From Sinorhizobium terangae (lineage in GTDB: Bacteria > Pseudomonadota > Alphaproteobacteria > Rhizobiales > Rhizobiaceae): 64,000 nucleotides of DNA. Shown one piece after another: positions 50,025 to 58,979 of the stretch. Position 1 is the first letter of the stretch. The number at the start of each line of letters is the position of its first letter. Location: contig NZ_WITC01000018.1 of assembly GCF_009601505.1 (NCBI RefSeq), forward strand, positions 1-64,000. The letters run 5' to 3'. The notes under the pieces are model-generated. The model was not told where the DNA came from, did not search any database, and was given only the letters and a program-made list of their open reading frames with translations. A program made the translations under genes and the position numbers.

Positions 50025-50457
50025 ATGCCGGTTACTCCCTCAGCGCCGAATCCCGGCGAGAAATTTCCCGTCGCCGAATTTCCGCGCATTGGCTTCCTCA
50101 AGAACATCGTGCGTTCGTCTCTCATCCATGTTGGCGATTTCAGCTACTACGACGACCCCGAGGGACCTGAACACTTCGAAGAAAAGTGCGTCCTCTACCA
50201 CTATGATTTCATCGGCGACCGCTTGGTGATCGGCCGCTACTGCGCACTCGCCACGGGCGTACAGTTCGTCATGAACGGAGCCAACCATGCCCTCGGTGTC
50301 TTCTCAACCTTTCCCTTCAGCATCTTTCCCGGCAGTTGGCGAGATGCTTTTGATCAATCTGCCTATGCCCGCGGCTGTCGCGCCGGTCGACAAGGTGACG
50401 CGAAACATTGCTGCAATCACCGGCGCGAATCTTCATGCGCTGGAACGCGCCCGATAG
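50025..50457 (+). pseudogene. Broken CatB/Vat-type O-acetyltransferase
   Basis: The first 105 codons match the start of the CatB/Vat hexapeptide-repeat acetyltransferase family (GDFSYYDD, LYHYDFIGDRLVIGRYCALATGVQFVMNGANHALGVFSTFPFSIFPGSW), with an ATG and no signal peptide. After FPGSW the frame leaves homology, and the missing piece resumes in the frame one base later: from 50341, the segment DKVTRNIAAITGANLHALERAR ends with a TAG at 50455. Between them about 70-80 residues of the family (the second hexapeptide block and its GDxxIG motif) are absent. So this is an internal deletion with a frameshift. Chloramphenicol or streptogramin resistance is not implied. Confidence 0.75.
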
Positions 50458-50459
50458 AG

Positions 50460-51200
50460 TCAGTCGACGAAGCCGGTTGCGAGAGCCCTTGCCCATTCGG
50501 GGCGGTTGCGGCGTGAAGCAAGCCGCGACATGGCCATATGATCATAACGGACGCAACGGAAGGTGGCATTCCACTCGCCGCCACTGCGTTCGACGATGGC
50601 ATACCGCGCATCCGGCGACCCGGTTTCGACCTTGTGAGGAACAGGCTTGTCATCCTCGTAGCCCGAGCAGCCAACGCTACCGGGGTTGACGACGAGCCGA
50701 CCGTCCATGAGCCGCGCGGCCCGCGGAATATGCGTATGGCCGCAGAGGATCACGGGATAATCGATGTCGGCGGCGAAGCTCTCGATGATGTCGCGCCCCG
50801 CCATGTGGACGATGCCATCGGCCGTCAGCGTTTCCAGCCAGTAGGTTTCATCGCTGCGTGGCGTGCCATGACAAAGGAAAAGCGCGCCTCGATAGACCCG
50901 GGTTTCAGGCAAGGAGGCAAGCCACGCCAGATGACGTGGCTCGAGTTCGTCGTGAGCGGCCCGATCCGACGGTCCAATGTGCGCCGGGTCGAGCGTCAGC
51001 AGGTAGCGATCGTGGTTGCCGCGGATCGCGGAGATGTTGTGCTTGGCCAGGACGTCGGCGGTTCGTGCGGCGTTGAGTGGGCCGCTCAGATGGTCGCCGA
51101 GATTGACGATCTCCGCGATCCCTTGCGTGGCGATGTCGGCAAGCACCGCCTCGAGTGCGAGATCGTTGCCGTGAATATCGGAAATAACCGCGACCCTCAT
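50460..51200 (-). CDS. Metallophosphoesterase (calcineurin-like)
   Basis: 246 residues. It shows the five motifs of the family: SDIHGNDLAL (7-16), LGDHLSGP, RGNHDRYL, HGTPRSD, and GHTHIPRA. It belongs to the YfcE/MJ0936 type of small phosphodiesterases. GGGAG sits seven bases before the ATG. It converges on the broken acetyltransferase, with only two bases between ends. Cytoplasmic; the substrate is unknown. Confidence 0.92.
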   Translation of the reverse strand: MRVAVISDIHGNDLALEAVLADIATQGIAEIVNLGDHLSGPLNAARTADVLAKHNISAIRGNHDRYLLTLDPAHIGPSDRAAHDELEPRHLAWLASLPETRVYRGALFLCHGTPRSDETYWLETLTADGIVHMAGRDIIESFAADIDYPVILCGHTHIPRAARLMDGRLVVNPGSVGCSGYEDDKPVPHKVETGSPDARYAIVERSGGEWNATFRCVRYDHMAMSRLASRRNRPEWARALATGFVD

Positions 51201-51216
51201 CTGATACTCCCGGCAA

Positions 51217-51429
51217 TCAGCGATTCTTGGCGGGCTTTTCCATCCACTTGATGATCAGCATCGCGGGGAGGATCCACAGCAGGCCCGTCAGGAAGAAGTA
51301 GAGCAGATGCACCCACCAGGGCGACGCGCCGAGCAGCAGCGAAGCGAAGGTGATGGCCGCCAGCGCGTAAACGACGACGAGGATGATGATGAGGATCGTG
51401 CCGATCAGTTTTCTGAGGCGTACGGGCAT
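51217..51429 (-). CDS. DUF2842 small membrane protein
   Basis: 70 residues with two membrane helices (about 7-27 and 40-60), a basic N-terminus (MPVRLRKLIG) and a WMEKP-type tail. It matches DUF2842 (PF11003). An in-frame extension upstream has no protein character and is rejected. It is 16 bases from the metallophosphoesterase start on the same strand, so probably cotranscribed. Function unknown; often located near ctaA or cytochrome-related genes in rhizobia, from memory. Confidence 0.82.
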   Translation of the reverse strand: MPVRLRKLIGTILIIILVVVYALAAITFASLLLGASPWWVHLLYFFLTGLLWILPAMLIIKWMEKPAKNR

Positions 51430-51459
51430 TTCGTTTCTTTCGGGTGGTTTGCGCTTCAC

Positions 51460-51524
51460 TACAGCGCCGTGCGTCCTATCGGATGTTTCCTCAAGTCGGT
51501 ACGATTTGAGGAAGCATGCAGTAG
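51460..51524. repeat. RIME1-like repeat, internally deleted
   Basis: The left end (TACAGCGCCGtGCGTC) and the right palindrome (GTTTCCTCAAgTCGGTACGATTTgAGGAAGCATGCAGTAG) are joined with the middle about 40 bases missing. It lies upstream of ctaA. Confidence 0.65.
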
Positions 51525-51647
51525 CCGCGACGGCATGCCGCAAAGGCTTCGGCCTTGTTTTGCACGGCACTCTGGTGCAAATCAACGGCTTTCGGGGCCG
51601 GCTGGGCTGGAACCTTGCTGCGCCCCGGCGAGAAAAGAGGAAATTCC

Positions 51648-52748
51648 ATGGCCCAGGTCGAGTTGGCAGAACAGATGCTCCTGAAGGAGATCGACAGGAC
51701 AGAGCGCAACCGCCGGCAAATCCGCGGCTGGCTCGCAGCCGTTCTCTTCGCTCTGTTCGCCTTGGTTCTCGTCGGTGGTGCAACGCGATTGACTGAATCC
51801 GGTCTTTCGATCACGGAGTGGAAGCCAGTTCATGGCGTGATACCGCCGCTTTCCGCCGAAGAATGGGAAGAGGAGTTCCGGCTCTATCAGCGCATTCCCC
51901 AATACGAACAGCTCAACAAGGGCATGACCGTCGAGGAGTTCAAGACGATCTTCTGGTGGGAATGGGCGCATCGGCTGCTGGCGCGTACTATCGGCGTTAT
52001 CTTCGCCCTGCCGCTTTTCTTCTTCTGGGTAACGGGTCGGATCGAGCGACGCTTGAGGTGGCCGCTTGTCGGCATTCTGGCGCTCGGCGGTTTCCAGGGC
52101 TTCATCGGCTGGTGGATGGTTTCCTCCGGCCTCGCCGAACGCACGGAAGTCAGCCAGTACCGGCTTGCCACGCACCTGGTCATCGCCTGCCTGATCTTCG
52201 CTGCCTGCATGTGGATCCTGCGCGGTCTTTGCCCGCATTCGGGCGACGCCGCGCCGACGAAAAGGTCGCGATCGATGGCGGCGATCCTCGCTGCCATGAG
52301 CCTGTTCCAGATCTATCTGGGCGCGCTGGTGGCGGGTCTCGACGCAGGCTTCACCTACAATACCTGGCCGCTGATGGACGGAGCGATCATCCCGGGCGGA
52401 CTGTTCGTGCAGCAACCGGCCTGGATCAACCTCTTCGAGAACCCGAAGACCGTGCAATTCTTCCATCGTGCCGGCGCCTATCTGCTGTTCGCGCTGGCAC
52501 TGGCGCATATGCTTGCTTCATTGCGGGCGGCGCCGGAAACGACGCACGCGCGACGCTCCGTGGTCCTCTTCGGCCTGGTGACGATCCAGGCGATGATCGG
52601 CATCACGACGCTCGTGCTTGAGGTGCCGATCGGTTGGGGCGTGCTGCACCAGGCAGGCGCGCTGGTCGTGCTCGGCTTCGCCATCGCGCATTGGCGCGGC
52701 TTCGTCGGCGAATATCCGAAATCGACGGCGATCGAGTTCCGCGACTGA
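51648..52748 (+). CDS. ctaA: Heme A synthase
   Basis: 366 residues, eight membrane segments, COX15/CtaA family. It oxidises the methyl group of heme O to heme A for aa3-type cytochrome oxidase. Heme-ligand histidines are in [10 protein letters not shown] (H108), [22 protein letters not shown] and [11 protein letters not shown]. The start at 51648 has AGAGGA eight bases upstream; the extended frame to 51555 is rejected. A terminator follows at 52762. Confidence 0.96.
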   Translation: MAQVELAEQMLLKEIDRTERNRRQIRGWLAAVLFALFALVLVGGATRLTESGLSITEWKPVHGVIPPLSAEEWEEEFRLYQRIPQYEQLNKGMTVEEFKTIFWWEWAHRLLARTIGVIFALPLFFFWVTGRIERRLRWPLVGILALGGFQGFIGWWMVSSGLAERTEVSQYRLATHLVIACLIFAACMWILRGLCPHSGDAAPTKRSRSMAAILAAMSLFQIYLGALVAGLDAGFTYNTWPLMDGAIIPGGLFVQQPAWINLFENPKTVQFFHRAGAYLLFALALAHMLASLRAAPETTHARRSVVLFGLVTIQAMIGITTLVLEVPIGWGVLHQAGALVVLGFAIAHWRGFVGEYPKSTAIEFRD

Positions 52749-52761
52749 CCAATAGCCATAG

Positions 52762-52796
52762 CCCCCGACAGGCGACTGTCGGGGGGCACTGTTTTT
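52762..52796 (+). terminator. Terminator after ctaA
   Basis: Ten-bp stem CCCCCGACAG / CTGTCGGGGG with a GCGA tetraloop, then GCACTGTTTTT. It lies in the convergent gap between ctaA and argC. Confidence 0.85.
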
Positions 52797-52806
52797 CACG
52801 GTTCAT

Positions 52807-53739
52807 TCAGGCCGAAAGCATCAGGTCCATATTCTGGACCGCTGCGCCCGACGCGCCCTTGCCGAGATTGTCGAGCAGGGCGACGAGGTTCACATGCGTC
52901 CCGCCAGACGTCCCGAAGACAAAAAGCTTCATTGTGTCCTTGCCTGCAAGTTCCGTCGCGTCGATGCGGGCGAGCTGCGCGCTTTCGGCAAGCGGGGCGA
53001 CCTCGACGATCGACTGGCCGGCATAATGCTCGACGAGCGCGGCATGAATGCTTTCCAGAGTCGCGCCGGCGGCAAGGTCATCGAGATAGAGCGGCACCTG
53101 CACGATCATCCCCTGCGGGAATCTCCCCACAGACGGCGAGAAGATCGGGGCGCGCTCGAGCAGGCCGTGCATCTTCATTTCCGGGACATGCTTGTGCTTG
53201 AGCGTCAGCCCGTAGAGGAAATGTGGCGCGCTGATGTGGTCCGGATTCTGCTCGTCCTCCATCTGCGCGATCATCTGCTTGCCGCCGCCGGTGTAGCCGG
53301 AAACCGCATTGACGGTGACCGGGTAGCCATCCGGCAGGATGCCGGCCTGGCGTAGTGGCCGGATCAGGGCGATGGCGCCCGTCGGGTAGCAGCCGGGGTT
53401 GGCGACGTGACGCGCTTCGCGGATCTTTTCCGGCTGCGCCTTGTCCATTTCCGCAAAGCCATAGGCCCAGTCGGGCGCGACACGATGCGCGGTCGACGTA
53501 TCGATGATGCGCACGCGATTGTTGCCGGCTACCATGGACACGGCTTCGCGCGACGCGTCGTCCGGCAGGCAGAGAATGGCGATGTCGGCATCGTTGAGCA
53601 GGTCTTCGCGCATCGCGGCGTTGCGGCGTTCCGCTTCCGGGATCGACAGCAGTTCGACATCCGTACGACCGGCCATGCGGGTGCGGATCTGCAGCCCGGT
53701 GGTGCCGTGTTCGCCATCGATGAAGATCTTCGGTTTCAT
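52807..53739 (-). CDS. argC: N-acetyl-gamma-glutamyl-phosphate reductase (type 2)
   Basis: 310 residues, the shorter type 2 enzyme. It reduces N-acetylglutamyl phosphate to the semialdehyde in arginine synthesis. The Rossmann loop [12 protein letters not shown] (7-18) and active-site Cys117 in [10 protein letters not shown] define it. Start after AGGAACAGGT. It is downstream of the agmatinase-family gene (87 bases) and 2.6 kb from rpsI. In many alphaproteobacteria rplM-rpsI-argC are adjacent; here other genes separate them. Confidence 0.96.
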   Translation of the reverse strand: MKPKIFIDGEHGTTGLQIRTRMAGRTDVELLSIPEAERRNAAMREDLLNDADIAILCLPDDASREAVSMVAGNNRVRIIDTSTAHRVAPDWAYGFAEMDKAQPEKIREARHVANPGCYPTGAIALIRPLRQAGILPDGYPVTVNAVSGYTGGGKQMIAQMEDEQNPDHISAPHFLYGLTLKHKHVPEMKMHGLLERAPIFSPSVGRFPQGMIVQVPLYLDDLAAGATLESIHAALVEHYAGQSIVEVAPLAESAQLARIDATELAGKDTMKLFVFGTSGGTHVNLVALLDNLGKGASGAAVQNMDLMLSA

Positions 53740-53826
53740 GATTTACCTGTTCCTGCAGACGGTTGCGGAAATTTCCGGAATCAGTCTGGCATAGAATTGA
53801 ATCAATTTCTTAGCGTGCCCTACGAA

Positions 53827-54783
53827 TTAGCCGCGCCTTTCCGCGAGCCATTCGGCACGCAGGCCCAGCATATACATGGCGATGGTCGAGCCAGCAATGG
53901 CGGTCATGTCGGCGTGGTCGTAGGCGGGCGCCACTTCGACCACGTCGCTCCCGGCGATGTGGAGAGCGCCGAGCTTGCGCAGCACCGAAAGGATTTTCGC
54001 GCTGGACGGGCCGCCGGCCACCGGCGTGCCGGTGCCGGGCGCATACGCAGGATCGAGGCAGTCGATATCGAAGGTCAGGTAGGCGGGCTGGCTGCCGACA
54101 TGCCGGACGATCGTGTCGGCGATCTCCTCGGCGCGCATGTCCTCGATCTCGTAGCCATAAACGATCCTGATGCCGCAATCCTCGGGAGCGTGCGTCCTGA
54201 TGCCGATCTGGATCGAACGCTCGACGTCGATTAACCCTTCGCGCGCCGCGCGGCCGACAAACGAGCCATGGTCAATGCGGCCCCTCTCGTCCGGCCACGT
54301 GTCTTGATGGGCGTCGAATTGAACGAGGGCGAGGGGGCCATGCAAGGCGGCGTGCGCCTTGAGTACGGGATAGGTGACGAAATGGTCGCCACCGAGCGTC
54401 AGCAGATAGGCGCCGGATTTCAGGATCTTCGTCGCCTCGCGCTCGATGGTCGCGGGTGTCTTGGTGTGGTTGCCGTAGTCGAGCAGGCAGTCGCCATAGT
54501 CGATCGTCGCCATGTCGGCAAAGAGTTCACGCTCGAACGGATATTGCGGATCGTTGTCGAAGATGGCGGAGGCGCGGCGGATCGCCTGCGGTCCGAAACG
54601 GGCACCGGGCCGGTTGGAGGTCGCTGCGTCGAAGGGAATGCCCCAGACGACGGTGTCCACGCCCTTCAGCTGCTTGGTGTATTTCCGCCGCATGAAGGAA
54701 AGGATACCGGCGTGGGTGGGATCGGACGCCGCCGCAGTCAGTGATCTTGCCGTGATCGCGTGGTCGATCGTCTTGTTTGCCAT
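53827..54783 (-). CDS. speB: Agmatinase-family ureohydrolase
   Basis: 318 residues. The arginase/agmatinase fold has the Mn-binding set: H134 (GGDHF), D157/H159/D161 (FDAHQD), and D239/D241 (FDIDCLDPAYAPG). This is the family signature for hydrolysing agmatine, arginine or guanidino compounds. Gene symbol follows common annotation; sequence alone does not settle the substrate, and rhizobia often carry several ureohydrolases. GAGGGGAG is five bases before the ATG. It runs with argC and phhA, which suggests an arginine/amine link for the trio. Confidence 0.84.
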   Translation of the reverse strand: MANKTIDHAITARSLTAAASDPTHAGILSFMRRKYTKQLKGVDTVVWGIPFDAATSNRPGARFGPQAIRRASAIFDNDPQYPFERELFADMATIDYGDCLLDYGNHTKTPATIEREATKILKSGAYLLTLGGDHFVTYPVLKAHAALHGPLALVQFDAHQDTWPDERGRIDHGSFVGRAAREGLIDVERSIQIGIRTHAPEDCGIRIVYGYEIEDMRAEEIADTIVRHVGSQPAYLTFDIDCLDPAYAPGTGTPVAGGPSSAKILSVLRKLGALHIAGSDVVEVAPAYDHADMTAIAGSTIAMYMLGLRAEWLAERRG

Positions 54784-54879
54784 GCCCGTCTCCCCTCAGT
54801 TTGACGGGACGTTGGACAATCGATGCCGGCAAGGCAAGAGCTTGCCGGCAAAATCATGTGCATTCCAGGGGAGGCACCC

Positions 54880-55671
54880 TTAGGACGCCTTGGCCTCGAA
54901 GGTCGGCGCAAAATCACCAAGCCTCTTGGCTTCATTGATCCGAGCCGTGATGTCCTCCTCGATAATCGTCTCGAGCTGCGCGAAACTGTCGATGACATAG
55001 TAGATCGGCTGGACGATATCGATGCGGTAGGGCGTCCGCAGAACGCTCATCAGATCGAAGGGGCGGAATTCGCAGTCCATCCTCTCCATGGCATGGCGCG
55101 TCTCGCTGGTTGATGAAACGACACCCGCGCCGTAGCAGCGCCTGCCCTTCGGCGTGTTGATCAGGCCGAACTCGACCGTGAACCAGAAGAAACGGAACAG
55201 GTGCCACGAATAATCCTTGCCGAGCTTGACCGCCTTTTGGCCGAAGCGCCGGACGAAGTTGGCGTAACTCTGGTTCGTCAGCAGAGGGCAATGGCCGAAG
55301 ACCTCGTGGAAGAGGTCCGGTTCCTCGATATAGTCGATGTGTTCCCGCCGGCGCATGAAGGTCGCGAGTGGGAACTTGCCCTGCGACAGGAGCTCGTAAA
55401 AGCGCGAAGGCGGGATAAGCGCCGGCACACCCTCGACACCGAAGCCCGTGGTTTCCGCGAGCCTCCGGTTGACGTCCTTGAGCTGCGGAACATGATCCGG
55501 ATTGAGGCCGAGGGTCCGCACGCCTTCGAGATATTCGTCGCATGCCTTGTCGGCAAGCAACTTCATTTGCCGCCGATAGAGTTCGCCCCAGACCGCATCC
55601 TCCTCCGGTGTGTAGAGATAGGTGCCGTCCGGTTCCGGCAGTTTCGCGGTGTAGGTGCTTTGCTTGGTCAT
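54880..55671 (-). CDS. phhA: Phenylalanine 4-monooxygenase
   Basis: 263 residues, the monomeric bacterial size. It hydroxylates Phe to Tyr using tetrahydropterin and iron. The iron ligands are H122, H127 and E167 (DLFHEVFGHCP and FTVEFGL). GAGGAGG lies six bases before the ATG. It is divergent from the Lrp-type gene 112 bases away, the arrangement of phh loci, so that regulator probably controls it. Involved in Phe/Tyr catabolism. Confidence 0.95.
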   Translation of the reverse strand: MTKQSTYTAKLPEPDGTYLYTPEEDAVWGELYRRQMKLLADKACDEYLEGVRTLGLNPDHVPQLKDVNRRLAETTGFGVEGVPALIPPSRFYELLSQGKFPLATFMRRREHIDYIEEPDLFHEVFGHCPLLTNQSYANFVRRFGQKAVKLGKDYSWHLFRFFWFTVEFGLINTPKGRRCYGAGVVSSTSETRHAMERMDCEFRPFDLMSVLRTPYRIDIVQPIYYVIDSFAQLETIIEEDITARINEAKRLGDFAPTFEAKAS

Positions 55672-55783
55672 GACGCCTCCTCATTCGCCAGAACAGATTG
55701 CTGTTGCAATTGTATCCCCAACGGGCTGAGTATTTGTTTCACAGTTGCCGGTCTTCGGCTTCCTGGCGGGAGGAAATTTCGAG

Positions 55784-56257
55784 ATGCCGTCAGATTTGAA
55801 GGAATCGTTTCAACCGTTGCGCCGATTGCTTCGCCTAATCCAGGCCGATGGCGGCCAGTCGCTCGCGGAGCTGGCGGAGAAGGCCGGCATGTCGCAAAGC
55901 TCGGCCTGGCGCCGGCTGCAGGAACTCGAGGCCGATGGCGTGATCCGCAAGCGCGTGGCGCTGCTCGATCCGGCAAAGCTGGATCTGAAGCTCTGCATCA
56001 TCGCCCATGTGACGCTCGAGGATCACCATGACGAGGCGATCGCCTCGTTCTCTGCCGTGGTCAGGGACAGGCCGGAAATCATGGAATGTTACGCGCTCTC
56101 CGGCACGTTCGACTACATGCTGAAGATCCGGGCGGCGGATGTGGAAAGCTATGACGCGTTCATGACGCGCTACCTGATGCGCAACCCGCATGTGCGGACG
56201 GTGGTTTCGAGCTTCGTGCTGAGGGAGCTCAAGTCGACCACGGAACTGCCGATCTGA
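55784..56257 (+). CDS. Lrp/AsnC-family regulator, probably of phhA
   Basis: 157 residues. An N-terminal HTH (SLAELAEKAGMSQSSAWRRLQELEADGVI, about 26-54) is followed by the RAM/AsnC ligand-binding domain (about 65-150, VTLEDHHDEAIASFS and CYALSGTFDYMLKIRA). It likely senses an amino acid. Position, divergent from phhA with 112 bases between, points to phhA control, as in known Lrp-phhA pairs. GGGAGG stands before the ATG. A shared hairpin with rpsI ends the gene. Confidence 0.9.
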   Translation: MPSDLKESFQPLRRLLRLIQADGGQSLAELAEKAGMSQSSAWRRLQELEADGVIRKRVALLDPAKLDLKLCIIAHVTLEDHHDEAIASFSAVVRDRPEIMECYALSGTFDYMLKIRAADVESYDAFMTRYLMRNPHVRTVVSSFVLRELKSTTELPI

Positions 56258-56275
56258 CTCTTTGAAATTGCGCAA

Positions 56276-56303
56276 CAAAAAAGGCCGGGACATGCCCGGC
56301 CTT
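56276..56303 (-). terminator. Terminator after rpsI
   Basis: On the minus strand GGCCGGGCATGTCCCGGCC stem followed by six T residues. It lies in the convergent gap with the Lrp-family gene. Confidence 0.88.
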
Positions 56304-56326
56304 GGAAGTGCAGCAACTGCCAGCGA

Positions 56327-56794
56327 TTAACGCTTGGAGAACTGGAACGAACGGCGTGCCTTTGCACGGCCGTACTTCTTGCGCTCGACCACGCGGCTGT
56401 CGCGGGTGAGGAAGCCACCGCGCTTCAGAACAGAGCGCAGGCCCGGTTCGAAGTAGGTGAGAGCCTTGGCAATGCCGTGGCGAACGGCACCGGCCTGGCC
56501 GGAGAGACCGCCACCGGCAACGGTCGCGTCGATGTCGAACTGGCCGTCACGGGCAGCAGCGACGATCGGCTGCTGCAGGATCATCTGCAGAACCGGGCGA
56601 GCGAAGTAAGCCGCATAGGGCTTGCCGTTGATGGTGATCTTGCCGGAGCCGGGCTTCACCCAAACGCGGGCGACGGCGTCCTTGCGCTTGCCGGTCGCGT
56701 AGGAACGGCCCTGCGCGTCGACCTTCTTGACGTGAACCGGAGCAGCCGGTTCCGCGGTCGTGGCGATATCCTTGAGAGCGGAAAGGTCAGCCAT
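56327..56794 (-). CDS. rpsI: 30S ribosomal protein S9
   Basis: 155 residues, including an N-terminal extension relative to E. coli S9. The core [26 protein letters not shown] and the basic C-terminus ([38 protein letters not shown], ending KR as expected for contact with the P-site tRNA) are conserved. It is two bases downstream of rplM on the same strand, the normal L13-S9 operon, and ends at a terminator. Confidence 0.98.
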   Translation of the reverse strand: MADLSALKDIATTAEPAAPVHVKKVDAQGRSYATGKRKDAVARVWVKPGSGKITINGKPYAAYFARPVLQMILQQPIVAAARDGQFDIDATVAGGGLSGQAGAVRHGIAKALTYFEPGLRSVLKRGGFLTRDSRVVERKKYGRAKARRSFQFSKR

Positions 56795-56796
56795 TA

Positions 56797-57261
56797 TCAG
56801 GCGCTCCTTGTGTTCTTGCTGTTCAGCTTGGCGACGTCGAGGACGGTCGGCTGCTGTGCTTCATGCGGGTGGTTGGAGCCGGCGTAGACACGCAGGTTCT
56901 TCATCTGGCGACGGCCGAGCGGGCCGCGCGGAACCATGCGCTCAACGGCCTTCTCGATGACGCGCTCCGGGAAGCGGCCTTCGATGATCTGGCGTGCGGT
57001 GCGCTCCTTGATGCCGCCCGGGTAACCGGTGTGCCAGTAGTACTTCTTGTCGGTGTACTTCTTGCCGGTGAGAACGGCCTTCTCGGCGTTGATCACGATG
57101 ACGTTGTCGCCGTCGTCGACATGGGGGGTAAAGGTGGCCTTGTGCTTGCCGCGCAGGCGATTTGCGATGATGGAAGCGAGGCGACCGACAACGAGGCCTT
57201 CGGCGTCGATGAGGATCCACTTCTTCTCCACCTCTGCAGGCTTCTGAACGAAGGTTGCCAT
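56797..57261 (-). CDS. rplM: 50S ribosomal protein L13
   Basis: 154 residues from [15 protein letters not shown] at 57261; a 49-residue upstream extension is basic and rejected. The motif [17 protein letters not shown] and the C-terminal [16 protein letters not shown] are L13 hallmarks. First gene of the rplM-rpsI operon. The 224 bases upstream, to the thioesterase gene, hold the promoter and leader; no recognisable leader element was seen. Confidence 0.98.
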   Translation of the reverse strand: MATFVQKPAEVEKKWILIDAEGLVVGRLASIIANRLRGKHKATFTPHVDDGDNVIVINAEKAVLTGKKYTDKKYYWHTGYPGGIKERTARQIIEGRFPERVIEKAVERMVPRGPLGRRQMKNLRVYAGSNHPHEAQQPTVLDVAKLNSKNTRSA

Positions 57262-57485
57262 ATCTATACTCTTTCGTTGGACCCGGAAGCGTACCGCCGG
57301 GCGTTTCTTGTTGCTTGGTTTGACCCGCGGGCGGGTCAAAAAAGAAGGCGGCCCGAACGGGACCGCGATCTGCGGGCAGCTTATACGGAAGTGCGAAAAT
57401 GCCGTCAAGGGCGTCTTATTGCGTCGCCTAAAAGAATGACGTGTGAAATCAAAGGGTTAGCGATGTGGTTTGTGGATACCACAAT

Positions 57486-57917
57486 TTAGCGCGGCGGAAT
57501 TGAATAGGTCGCCGTGGCGTGAGCAACCAGATCGTCCGCACCAACGGGCGTTATCGAAGCGTCGAGAACCGCGAGCCGCTTGCCGAGTTTCAGGATCCGG
57601 CAGGTGCATTCGAGCGGTTCCGGCTCCGGTTTTCGCAGGAAGTTGATGTTCAGATTGGTGGTGACGGCAAGGGGAACCGGGCCGATATGCGCAATTAACG
57701 CGATATAGGCAGAAACGTCGGCAAGAGCGAATAGTGTCGGGCCAGACACTGTGCCGCCAGGACGGATGTGTCGTTCATTCGGATCGAGCCGCATCCTTGC
57801 AAAGCCCGGTCCGGTATCGGTCACGGCGAAGACCTTGCCGTCCGTGTGGACCTGCGGAAAGTCGGTGTCGAGGAAGCTGTTCAAGTCATCGACGGTCATG
57901 ATCGGCTGCAGCTTCAT
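57486..57917 (-). CDS. PaaI-family hotdog thioesterase
   Basis: 143 residues from MKLQPIMTVDDLNSFL at 57917, with GAGGAGG six bases upstream. The hotdog fold shows in GGTVSGPTLFALADVSAYIALIAH (about 52-75), with the Asp in the ADVS stretch, and NINFLRKPEPE. It would hydrolyse an acyl-CoA such as a phenylacetyl-CoA, but the substrate is not shown. It is divergent from the enoyl-CoA hydratase across a RIME1 repeat, a plausible functional pairing in acyl-CoA handling. Confidence 0.85.
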   Translation of the reverse strand: MKLQPIMTVDDLNSFLDTDFPQVHTDGKVFAVTDTGPGFARMRLDPNERHIRPGGTVSGPTLFALADVSAYIALIAHIGPVPLAVTTNLNINFLRKPEPEPLECTCRILKLGKRLAVLDASITPVGADDLVAHATATYSIPPR

Positions 57918-57986
57918 CGCTTTCCTCCTCTTTCCCGCCTCCTTTACAAAATGCCCGCGGCGATCGCGCAAGCTGGAAAATGGTCT

Positions 57987-58091
57987 TACAGCGCCGCGCG
58001 TCTTTTGAGACGCGCAAAGGACGCTGTAGCCACTTTGAGTTGCTGCATGTTTTTCCTTAAATCGGATCCGATTTAAGGAAACATGCAGTAG
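57987..58091. repeat. RIME1-like repeat, full copy
   Basis: The most complete copy in the window: left palindrome GCGCGTCTTTTGAGACGCGC, the link TAGCCACTTTGAGTTGCTGCATG, and right palindrome TCCTTAAATCGGATCCGATTTAAGGA, ending CATGCAGTAG. It lies between the divergent thioesterase and enoyl-CoA hydratase genes. Confidence 0.88.
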
Positions 58092-58154
58092 GGTTGAAAG
58101 AGCCGCTTGAGCAGCGTACCACGCGTCACCAACGGCAATCATTCGGAGAAGGTC

Positions 58155-58976
58155 ATGGCGGACGTCGTTTCATTCAGGAAGGAAGAGCCGAACGGCTTGC
58201 TGCTGCGCGAAGTGAACGGCCCGGTCCTGCGGTTGACGCTCAACAACCAGCCAGCGAACGTGCTGTCGATCGCCCTGATGGAAGCGCTTCTGGCCGAGTT
58301 CGATTCGGTTGCCTCTTCGAAGGACATCAAGGTGATCGTGATCGCGGCTGCCGGCAAGCTCTTTTCCGCCGGTCATGATCTCAAGGAAATGACCTTGCAT
58401 CGCACCGACGAAGATCGCGGCCGGGCCTTCTTCGAGCGCACCATCCGGCTTGCCGCAGACCTGATGCTGAAGATCACCCGGGTGCCGCAGGCGGTGATCG
58501 CCGAGATCGACGGTCTCGCGACGGCCGCCGGCTGCCAGTTGGTGGCAAGCTGCGATCTTGCGATCTGCACCGACAGTTCAACCTTCTGCACGCCCGGCGT
58601 AAACATCGGCCTCTTCTGCTCGACACCGATGGTTGCGCTCTCGCGCGCCGCCCATCGCAAGCAGGCGATGGAGATGCTGTTGACGGGCGAGACGATCGAC
58701 GCCTCCACGGCCAAGGATTTCGGCCTCGTCAATCGCATCGTGCCGCAGCAGTATCTGCGCCAGGTGGTGGACAAGTATGCCGCCGTCATCGCCTCGAAGT
58801 CGCCGCAGGCACTGAAGATCGGCAAGGAAGCCTTCTATCGGCAGGCTGACCTGCCGATGGCGGAGGCCTATGACTACGCGGTCGGCGTGATGGTCGAAAA
58901 CATGCTTGCGCGCGATGCGGAAGAAGGTATCGGTGCCTTTCTCGGCAAGCGGATGCCGGAGTGGAAGGAAGACTGA
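58155..58976 (+). CDS. Enoyl-CoA hydratase/isomerase family protein
   Basis: 273 residues of the crotonase family. The oxyanion-hole segments are FSAGHDLKEM (about 70-79) and the second at CQLVASCDLAICTDSSTFCTPGVNIGLF (about 128-155). The catalytic Glu pair of classical ECH is not clearly present in the second segment, where TPGVNIGLF replaces the usual EVxLG-type Glu, so hydratase activity is uncertain and another crotonase reaction is possible. The start is ATG 58155, after GGAGAAGGTC. Cytoplasmic, near a thioesterase gene. Confidence 0.88.
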   Translation: MADVVSFRKEEPNGLLLREVNGPVLRLTLNNQPANVLSIALMEALLAEFDSVASSKDIKVIVIAAAGKLFSAGHDLKEMTLHRTDEDRGRAFFERTIRLAADLMLKITRVPQAVIAEIDGLATAAGCQLVASCDLAICTDSSTFCTPGVNIGLFCSTPMVALSRAAHRKQAMEMLLTGETIDASTAKDFGLVNRIVPQQYLRQVVDKYAAVIASKSPQALKIGKEAFYRQADLPMAEAYDYAVGVMVENMLARDAEEGIGAFLGKRMPEWKED

Positions 58977-58979
58977 CCT

